DNA from: Marisediminitalea lipolytica
Lineage (GTDB): Bacteria; Pseudomonadota; Gammaproteobacteria; Enterobacterales; Alteromonadaceae
Length of the DNA stretch: 64,000 nucleotides
Assembly (NCBI RefSeq): GCF_001758465.1
Contig: NZ_MJIC01000010.1
Location: 558,001-622,000, forward strand
Direction: 5' to 3'
The notes under the pieces were generated by a model, which did no database searches, was not told where the DNA came from, and saw only the letters and a program-made list of their open reading frames with translations. Below are positions 58,560 to 64,000 of the stretch, piece after piece (positions within the stretch are counted from its first letter, which is position 1; every line of letters begins with the position of its first letter). Both the position numbers and the translations under genes were made by a program.

Positions 58560-59903
58560 ATGGGCGCGAGAAAATATTTTGGTACAGACGGTATTCGGGG
58601 CAAAGTGGGCGAAAGTGCCATTAACCCGGAATTTGTCATTAAATTAGGTTGGGCTGCCGGTAAGGTGTTAGCTGGCCAGGGTACCAATAAAGTGCTTATC
58701 GGTAAGGACACGCGTATATCAGGCTACATGCTGGAAGCGGCGCTGGAAGCCGGCTTGTCTGCGGCAGGCATTAACAGTAGCTTACTGGGCCCGATGCCCA
58801 CACCAGCAATAGCTTACCTGACCAAAACTTTTCGTGCAGAAGCGGGGATTGTGATCAGTGCGTCGCATAATCCTTACTACGATAACGGGATTAAATTCTT
58901 TTCATCAGATGGTTATAAACTGGATGATGACATCGAAATTGCCATTGAGGCGATGATGGACCAGCCGATGACCTGTGTAGCGTCTAATAAACTGGGTAAA
59001 GCCTCGCGCATAAACGATGCCGCTGGACGTTATATTGAATACTGTAAAGGTACTTTCCCTTCCGAACTGTCTCTGCAAGGGCTAAAAGTGGTGGTCGATT
59101 GTGCCCATGGCGCAACCTACCATATTGCACCTAACGTGCTGGCCGAACTTGGCGCTGACGTGATTGAAATTGGTACTAAGCCGAATGGTCTGAATATCAA
59201 TGAAGGTGTGGGTGCAACCAGTATGCGCTCAACGGTAGAGGCAGTGCTGGAACATGGCGCAGATTTAGGCTTTGCACTGGATGGCGATGGCGACCGGATT
59301 ATGATGGTTGATCATTTGGGCAATGTCATTGATGGCGATCAGGTGCTATTCATTATTGCCCGTGATGCGCTGAAAGCCGGACGACTTAATGGTGGGGTAG
59401 TAGGCACCTTAATGAGTAATCTGGGCCTGGAAATTGCCCTGAGTAAGCTGGGCGTGCCTTTTGAACGTTCTAAAGTAGGCGACCGCTATGTGATGGAACT
59501 GTTGCAACAAAAGAACTGGACCATAGGCGGCGAGAATTCTGGCCACGTACTGAATTTAAACCTGGCCTCTACCGGTGATGGCATTATTGCAGGCCTGCAG
59601 GTGATCTCTGCTATGTTGCGGGCAAATATGTCTTTGCATGATTTAGCCAGCGGATTTGAAAAGTTCCCACAGACCCTGGTCAACGTGCGTTTTGAAAATG
59701 CCGACAGCGATCCATTATCCAGTGATGCAGTACTCACCGCGAAAGCTGAAGCAGAAAAATCCCTGGGCCGTCAGGGTCGTGTCTTACTGCGAAAAAGTGG
59801 GACCGAGCCACTGATTCGGGTTATGGTGGAATCGGATGATGAGCTGGCATCGACCACCTGGGCAGAAAAAATTGCTGATGCTGTTCGCAATGTATCCAGT
59901 TAG
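58560..59903 (+). CDS. glmM: Phosphoglucosamine mutase
   Basis: GlmM converts glucosamine 6-phosphate to glucosamine 1-phosphate for peptidoglycan and LPS. The phosphorylated serine is S102 in [12 protein letters not shown]. The metal site is DGDGDR (in [12 protein letters not shown]), and GENSGH plus [12 protein letters not shown] are the sugar- and phosphate-binding motifs. The length of 447 residues is normal. Confidence 0.98.
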   Translation: MGARKYFGTDGIRGKVGESAINPEFVIKLGWAAGKVLAGQGTNKVLIGKDTRISGYMLEAALEAGLSAAGINSSLLGPMPTPAIAYLTKTFRAEAGIVISASHNPYYDNGIKFFSSDGYKLDDDIEIAIEAMMDQPMTCVASNKLGKASRINDAAGRYIEYCKGTFPSELSLQGLKVVVDCAHGATYHIAPNVLAELGADVIEIGTKPNGLNINEGVGATSMRSTVEAVLEHGADLGFALDGDGDRIMMVDHLGNVIDGDQVLFIIARDALKAGRLNGGVVGTLMSNLGLEIALSKLGVPFERSKVGDRYVMELLQQKNWTIGGENSGHVLNLNLASTGDGIIAGLQVISAMLRANMSLHDLASGFEKFPQTLVNVRFENADSDPLSSDAVLTAKAEAEKSLGRQGRVLLRKSGTEPLIRVMVESDDELASTTWAEKIADAVRNVSS

Positions 59904-59939
59904 TCTGTTTTAACTCAATAATTTGCGGTTTTTTACTTG

Positions 59940-59945
59940 TATAAT
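59940..59945 (+). promoter_or_regulatory. Possible -10 element upstream of tpiA
   Basis: TATAAT, a perfect sigma-70 -10 box, lies about 70 bases before the tpiA ATG in the 112-base glmM-tpiA gap. No good -35 box is seen at standard spacing, so this is a weak call. Confidence 0.35.
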
Positions 59946-60015
59946 CGTAATGGAATAGTTAATATCACGCCCGCTTTGACGGTGGGACGAGTCAAACACA
60001 GTAGGGAATACTACG

Positions 60016-60750
60016 ATGAGAAAAACAATAGTCGCCGGAAATTGGAAAATGAACGGTAGCCGTTCATTGGTTAACGAGTTTTCAACGCTGATGAGTGGTG
60101 TTGATGAAGCAACCGTATCGGTTGTGGTATGTCCGCCAGCCTGTTATCTCGCAGAGTTTTCTTCCCCTGGGTTTGCTTTGGGCGCACAGACTCTGAGTGA
60201 ACTGGACAACGGTGCTCACACCGGTGATATCTCAGCACAAATGCTGCTGGAACTGGGTTGTGATTATGTCATTGTTGGTCACTCAGAGCGCCGTGAAGAT
60301 CACGGTGAGTCAAACGAGCTGGTTGCGGTTAAAGCCGCAAAAGCCATTGCCAGTGGTTTAATTCCGATTATTTGTGTCGGTGAAACTCTGGAAACCCGCG
60401 AAGCGGGGCAGCTTAAGTCGTTTTTAGCGGCGCAACTGGATGCGTTGACCGCAGTGTTAACGGCGGAAGAGCTGCAAAAGGCCGTACTGGCCTACGAGCC
60501 AATTTGGGCTATAGGTACCGGCGTTACGGCAACACCTGAACAGGCTCAGGAAGTTCACGCATTTATCCGTGAACACTTAGCTGAATTCAGCCAGTCACTG
60601 GCGCAGTCATTACAAATTTTGTACGGCGGCAGTGTTAAGGCATCAAATGCTAAAGAGTTATTTGCTCAACCGGATATTGACGGTGGCCTGATTGGCGGAG
60701 CAAGCCTGAAAGTAGAAGAGTTTATACAAGTTTGCCAGGCGGCAGGCTAA
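60016..60750 (+). CDS. tpiA: Triosephosphate isomerase
   Basis: TpiA interconverts dihydroxyacetone phosphate and glyceraldehyde 3-phosphate. N9 and K11 are in AGNWKMNG, the electrophilic H89 in VGHSERRE, and the catalytic E161 in AYEPIWAIGTG. LYGGSVKASN is the phosphate loop. The length of 244 residues is normal. It lies between glmM and secG; this tpiA-secG order is widespread in gammaproteobacteria. Confidence 0.98.
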   Translation: MRKTIVAGNWKMNGSRSLVNEFSTLMSGVDEATVSVVVCPPACYLAEFSSPGFALGAQTLSELDNGAHTGDISAQMLLELGCDYVIVGHSERREDHGESNELVAVKAAKAIASGLIPIICVGETLETREAGQLKSFLAAQLDALTAVLTAEELQKAVLAYEPIWAIGTGVTATPEQAQEVHAFIREHLAEFSQSLAQSLQILYGGSVKASNAKELFAQPDIDGGLIGGASLKVEEFIQVCQAAG

Positions 60751-60762
60751 CGAGGAAACAAA

Positions 60763-61110
60763 ATGATTTATCAAGTGCTGTTGGTAGCATACCTGATTGT
60801 AGCGCTGTTGCTGATTGGCTTTGTGCTGATCCAGCAGGGTAAAGGTGCCGATATGGGCGCTTCGTTTGGTGCCGGTGGTTCCAACACGGTATTTGGTTCA
60901 AGTGGTTCAGGTAATTTTATGACCCGTACCACTGGTATTCTTGCCACGCTGTTTTTTGTAATCAGTCTGGTATTAGGTAGTCTTACTGCTCAGCGTGAAA
61001 AAGCACCTGATGAGTGGGAAAATCTGGAAGTGCCTGTTTCTGCTGCGCCGGCAGATACGGATGTGCCAGCAGCGCCAGCTGAAGATAACAGCGGCAATAC
61101 ACCTAACTAA
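60763..61110 (+). CDS. secG: Protein-export membrane protein SecG
   Basis: SecG is the auxiliary subunit of the SecYEG translocon. Two membrane helices (about 4-24 and 52-72) flank the conserved QQGKGADMGASFGAGGSNT loop, the family signature. An Ala/Pro-rich tail ends the 115-residue protein. GAGGAAAC precedes the ATG, 12 bases after tpiA. A tRNA-Leu gene follows. Confidence 0.97.
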   Translation: MIYQVLLVAYLIVALLLIGFVLIQQGKGADMGASFGAGGSNTVFGSSGSGNFMTRTTGILATLFFVISLVLGSLTAQREKAPDEWENLEVPVSAAPADTDVPAAPAEDNSGNTPN

Positions 61111-61128
61111 GGTTGTAGAGAAAGTTTT

Positions 61129-61213
61129 GCGGAAGTGGTGGAATTGGTAGACACGCCATCTTGAGGGGGTGGTGGCTTCGGCCGTGCGGGTTCAAGTCCC
61201 GCTTTCCGCACCA
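61129..61213 (+). tRNA. tRNA-Leu (anticodon GAG)
   Basis: An 85-base class II tRNA with encoded CCA. GCGGAAG pairs with TTTCCGC in the acceptor stem, with a G-T at the inner end. TGGTAGACAC is the D-loop region, TTGAGGG the anticodon loop with GAG at 61163-61165 and GGTTCAAGTCC the T-loop. The variable arm, around GGCTTCGGCC, is long, as expected for leucine tRNAs. Its place after secG matches E. coli. Confidence 0.95.
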
Positions 61214-61218
61214 AATGT

Positions 61219-61251
61219 AAAAAGCCATCCAGCTACGGATGGCTTTTTTTG
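61219..61251 (+). terminator. Terminator after tRNA-Leu
   Basis: AAAGCCATCC (61221-61230) pairs perfectly with GGATGGCTTT (61237-61246) and is followed by a T-run. It ends the secG/tRNA-Leu transcript. Confidence 0.93.
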
Positions 61252-61333
61252 TTTATAGCCACAGTGATACTGTTGTACCCGGTATTAGGCAACTATACTG
61301 TGTCCAGGCGCTTTTTAATTTGGTTGTTAGAAT

Positions 61334-61519
61334 ATGAATCTTCTTGTAAAACTGCTTATAGCAGGGCTATTGCCACCATTGTCCGTTTACCTGAATAAGG
61401 GTATTGGCGGCGTTTTCTGGTTAAACATATTGCTTACCATTGTCGGTTACGTGCCTGGTATGCTGCATGCAGTTTACCTGACCTTTACCACCCATAACTC
61501 GCCCGCAGTACCCTCATAG
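61334..61519 (+). CDS. YqaE/Pmp3 family small membrane protein
   Basis: A 61-residue inner-membrane protein with two hydrophobic helices. LLIAGLLPPLSVYLNKGIGG and LNILLTIVGYVPGMLHAVYL are the Pmp3/UPF0057 signature. Yeast Pmp3 affects membrane potential and salt tolerance; in bacteria the family is stress-linked but poorly characterised. It ends overlapping the end of the next gene on the other strand. It lies where rimP-nusA often follow the tRNA in relatives. Confidence 0.9.
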   Translation: MNLLVKLLIAGLLPPLSVYLNKGIGGVFWLNILLTIVGYVPGMLHAVYLTFTTHNSPAVPS

Positions 61520-61708
61520 TGAATCCTGGCCATTACTGCGGACAAACTTACCAAGGGTAAGAACCAGTAGCACACAAATGCTTAGCAATAGCGCAGCGAT
61601 AATGATTGGCCCATAACTATTGCGCGCCAGCGGCGACATAAACAGCAAAAACTGTATTATCAGCGGCACCGCAAGCATAACGTAAATGGCCAGTTTAAGC
61701 GGATTCAT
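61514..61708 (-). CDS. Small membrane protein of unknown function (64 residues)
   Basis: I do not recognise a family. From the ATG at 61708 (GAGG eight bases upstream) it has two hydrophobic helices (LAIYVMLAVPLIIQFLLFM and IIIAALLLSICVLLVLTL) and a short polar tail. It follows the hemerythrin-like gene, whose stop it nearly overlaps, so the two are likely co-transcribed. The frame is open to 61765 but that would overlap the upstream gene. Confidence 0.7.
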   Translation of the reverse strand: MNPLKLAIYVMLAVPLIIQFLLFMSPLARNSYGPIIIAALLLSICVLLVLTLGKFVRSNGQDSL

Positions 61709-61718
61709 AATTTTAGCC

Positions 61719-62153
61719 TCAGGCGAGCTCTGCCATTTCTTCCTGATAGGCGGCGCCAAGGGCATTTTTTTGCTGTTCTTTTAACAGGCGGCCGCCAATC
61801 TGAAAAAATTCCTGCTCTTCGTCATCCAGATGATGCTCGACTTGCTCCTTAAGCTGCTTTAAATAACGTAACCAGGCTGGTGAGCTGCAATCAGTATCAT
61901 CCAGTTTTTCAAGTAGCTCATCTATCTCGTGATGCTCCGCGATACCGTGTCGGGAAAGTTCTACCGCACCGTCATATTCCATCAGCGGTGAATAAAAATG
62001 GCGCTCTTCAGCGGTGGCATGGCGCGACAGCTCGTCTTTGAGTTCCTCGAAATAGTCCCGGCGAGCGGCAGTATCGCCATGGGTTTGTACCAATATCTTC
62101 AGTAATAAGCGCTGCTTTTCATGGTCCTGGCGTAGTGCTTCAAAAATCGTCAT
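61719..62153 (-). CDS. Hemerythrin-like HHE cation-binding protein
   Basis: A 144-residue four-helix protein with conserved metal-ligand His/Glu: DHEKQR (H11), SRHATAEERHFYSPL, AEHHEIDEL and HHLDDEEQEFFQ. This is the HHE pattern of diiron proteins that bind oxygen or react with peroxide or nitric oxide. No signal peptide is seen, so it is cytosolic. It is followed by a small membrane protein gene. Confidence 0.9.
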   Translation of the reverse strand: MTIFEALRQDHEKQRLLLKILVQTHGDTAARRDYFEELKDELSRHATAEERHFYSPLMEYDGAVELSRHGIAEHHEIDELLEKLDDTDCSSPAWLRYLKQLKEQVEHHLDDEEQEFFQIGGRLLKEQQKNALGAAYQEEMAELA

Positions 62154-62282
62154 GGTTTGCTCCTGTCAAAGTTGTTCATGGTCGTGATAGCGATCACGCT
62201 TAAACTACAAGTTGCAATCTTTGTTCCCTAAATAACCTACTGATAAATATGGTGTTTATTGATGGTGGAGGGGTTTTGAAGA

Positions 62283-62311
62283 AAAAGTAGCGTAAATATT
62301 ACGCTACTTTT
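62283..62311 (-). terminator. Terminator after the phosphatase/kinase fusion gene
   Basis: A 13-base perfect stem, AAAAGTAGCGTAA (62283-62295) and TTACGCTACTTTT (62299-62311), with a three-base loop. It lies just downstream of the stop at 62326 on the minus strand and is symmetric enough to work in both directions. Confidence 0.85.
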
Positions 62312-62325
62312 GTAATTGAGAAACA

Positions 62326-63969
62326 CTAAGCGGTGAGGGGAATATTTTCTTTAAAGCGGGTAGTGTCGGCCAGCATATTCAGACTTTTCGGCTGGCAGCT
62401 AATGCTCAGCGACTTACCGCGATAGGTTTCGCCGTCGATCACATAAGTTTGTTCGCCAGGAAATTCAACGCTGATCTGTTGCACTTTACGATGATGAATA
62501 TTACCGGACATCTTTTTTGACTCTGCGTTGCTGAAGACTAATTCTGCTACTGTCAGTAATGGCTTATGCTCTTCTGATGGCGACAGCCAGGTGATGTCCA
62601 GTTTACCGTCTGTCATATCGGGGATGTCGCCACCCTGAGCAAGAGCCGTGCTTAGCGGGGCAGCATTGGCAATGACGAAAGACGGAGTATCAAGCTCAAA
62701 TTCTTCGTCATCCATAGCTACTTTCAGCGCAAGGGTCTCATTGTTGGTCATCGCTTTCCATAAACCTTCCAGGTAAGCCATTTGCCCACCGTTGTTTTTT
62801 TCATCCCGATCGGCATGTTCAATCATTTGTGACTCAAAGCCAATGGCAGAAACCAGCAGCATTAAGCGGCCGTTACACTCGGCAGTATCCACCGGCGTAT
62901 AATGCTGCTCGCAAATGACTTCACACGCTCGGGTAATCGGCGCGAGCTTGCTGCGAAACCCATACACAATCTGACTTAACGCGTTGGCTGTTCCCAGTGG
63001 CACAATGCCCAGTACCTTTTCATGTTCACGGGCAATGGTGGCCACCTCTGTCACCGTGCCATCTCCACCACAGGCTATCAACACCTCGTTACCTGCTGAA
63101 ACCGCTTGCCGGGCCTGCCAGGTTGCATCCTGCTCCGGTGTGGTTTCGTAAATAGTGACCCTGAACTGACTATTCAGGTATGACAGGATTTCTTCTTTAT
63201 ACTGTACCCACTTGCCTCCGCCAGCCACTGGGTTCGCAATCAGTGCCAGCTGAGTATGCAGTTTCAGTCGGCCACGCTGTTTTACCTTAGTCAGGCTTTT
63301 CAGCTGGCTTTTGTTGAGTCTTGCAGTGGCTCTGACAGACTGAATTTTATTCATCACGTCAACAATTGACAGCGTATTATTTCTTGCCAGCAAGTAAGCC
63401 GCCATCACCAGTACTGAGCGACCTCGACCCAGCGCGCAGTGCACCAGCACTTTTCGATCTTCACGTAAGTGTTGGTCTATCCAGTTGAGAGCCAGGTGTA
63501 GCTGTTCTGTGGTAGGGCTGGTGTGGTCAAGCACCGGAATATTCAGGTAATCCACATCGTAGCGGTAACTGGTCCAGTCCAGACTATCGAATTCAGCGGT
63601 GACATCGAGAATGCAATCAATTCCCTGGTGCTTTAACTGCTCGACATCCTTACTTACCAACCGCGTTCCGAGATAGAGCTGGTCTTCAATTTTTTGAATG
63701 TTAGGGACTTTGTCGGTTTTGCGAGCATAATAATTGTAAAGTTGTGCACCTAATAAAAAAGGAATAAACAACCAGCGTGCAAACCACGGTATCCGACCAT
63801 CTGTCTTTTTACGAAACAGTTCCGGGTAATGGGATAAGTAGGCAATACACACCACGAAGAGCGATGCTGCGCCCCAAAGTAAAATAATGTTGAGCCACCA
63901 GTAAGGCAATGTTGCTGCGAGTACGCACAATAGCAGTCCGGCCATTAAGTAATATTTAACCATTTTCAT
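62326..63969 (-). CDS. Dual-specificity phosphatase / diacylglycerol kinase fusion, membrane-anchored
   Basis: This 547-residue protein joins three parts. Hydrophobic segments (about 5-45 and 65-85) anchor it in the membrane. A dual-specificity phosphatase domain (about 90-230) has the active-site CX5R loop HCALGRGRS at 177-185 with its nucleophile Cys. A lipid-kinase domain of the DAGK/YegS type (about 240-530) follows, with NPVAGGGK at 246-253 and GGDGTVTEVA at 301-310. The protein may couple lipid phosphorylation and dephosphorylation; the substrates are unknown. The ATG at 63969 follows GGAG by 12 bases; an in-frame TTG at 63999 is less likely. The 5' control region lies beyond the window. 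Confidence 0.88.
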   Translation of the reverse strand: MKMVKYYLMAGLLLCVLAATLPYWWLNIILLWGAASLFVVCIAYLSHYPELFRKKTDGRIPWFARWLFIPFLLGAQLYNYYARKTDKVPNIQKIEDQLYLGTRLVSKDVEQLKHQGIDCILDVTAEFDSLDWTSYRYDVDYLNIPVLDHTSPTTEQLHLALNWIDQHLREDRKVLVHCALGRGRSVLVMAAYLLARNNTLSIVDVMNKIQSVRATARLNKSQLKSLTKVKQRGRLKLHTQLALIANPVAGGGKWVQYKEEILSYLNSQFRVTIYETTPEQDATWQARQAVSAGNEVLIACGGDGTVTEVATIAREHEKVLGIVPLGTANALSQIVYGFRSKLAPITRACEVICEQHYTPVDTAECNGRLMLLVSAIGFESQMIEHADRDEKNNGGQMAYLEGLWKAMTNNETLALKVAMDDEEFELDTPSFVIANAAPLSTALAQGGDIPDMTDGKLDITWLSPSEEHKPLLTVAELVFSNAESKKMSGNIHHRKVQQISVEFPGEQTYVIDGETYRGKSLSISCQPKSLNMLADTTRFKENIPLTA

Positions 63970-64000
63970 TATTGATCTGTGCTCCTGTGTGAACCCCAAG

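Noticed and set aside
61129-61213. tRNA-Leu as an attachment site for a mobile element
   Set aside because: No integrase, no repeat of the tRNA 3' end and no phage genes in the 2.8 kb that follow.

Overview
The window reads as chromosomal DNA of a marine gammaproteobacterium of the Alteromonadales (an Alteromonas, Aestuariibacter or Salinimonas relative). The grounds are a HexR-controlled Entner-Doudoroff operon, an E. coli-like mrdA/rodA/dacA/lip cluster, the glmM-tpiA-secG-tRNA-Leu order, a DUF2989 lipoprotein and an AGCS symporter. The assignment is inferred from gene content and protein resemblance; no database was searched. No insertion sequence, prophage, integrase or CRISPR array was seen.

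Layout. (1) 1-9000: central carbon metabolism, with pykA (cut by the window edge), hexR, then zwf-pgl-edd-glk-eda as one tight operon, with HexR-like palindromes before pykA and zwf. A mutarotase and gapA follow on the minus strand. (2) 10-18.9 kb: malQ-glgB-glgX for alpha-glucan breakdown and branching, then gnd and msrB. (3) 19-28.3 kb: a DUF2989 lipoprotein, a second long GAPDH, an M14 carboxypeptidase, an AGCS symporter, and an overlapping four-gene run (zinc ribbon, YeaC, DUF349, small unknown). (4) 28.4-32.9 kb, minus strand: a TonB-dependent receptor, a DUF2797 protein and ansA. (5) 33.0-37.8 kb, plus strand: a peptide N-methyltransferase of the borosin family, a 60-residue candidate precursor peptide, and two paralogous periplasmic-sensor GGDEF proteins. 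(6) 37.8-50.7 kb, minus strand: lipA-lipB-ybeD-dacA-rlpA-rodA-mrdA-rlmH-rsfS-nadD-holA-lptE-leuS, in the same order as in E. coli. (7) 50.8-55.1 kb: a SRPBCC protein, a Lon-family protease, a short-chain dehydrogenase and yhbY. (8) 55.1-61.3 kb: ftsH-folP-glmM-tpiA-secG-tRNA-Leu. The gene rlmE, expected between yhbY and ftsH, is missing or decayed. (9) 61.3-64 kb: YqaE/Pmp3, a small membrane protein, a hemerythrin-like protein and a dual-specificity phosphatase/diacylglycerol kinase fusion.

How the genes work together. The first 21 kb gathers glucose-6-phosphate oxidation (zwf, pgl), its two exits (edd/eda and gnd), glucose entry (glk, mutarotase), lower glycolysis (two GAPDHs, pykA) and alpha-glucan handling. 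HexR probably senses KDPG and coordinates several of these. The minus-strand housekeeping block supplies lateral wall growth, lipoylation, ribosome maturation, NAD synthesis, DNA polymerase loading and LPS export.

The most unusual element is at 33069-34131: a split borosin system, in which a stand-alone alpha-N-methyltransferase is followed by a short helical-leader peptide ending in a T-L-S-I-V-E and Pro/Glu-rich tail. It resembles the SonM/SonA pair of Shewanella, but the peptide is short and its tail is unlike any core I know.
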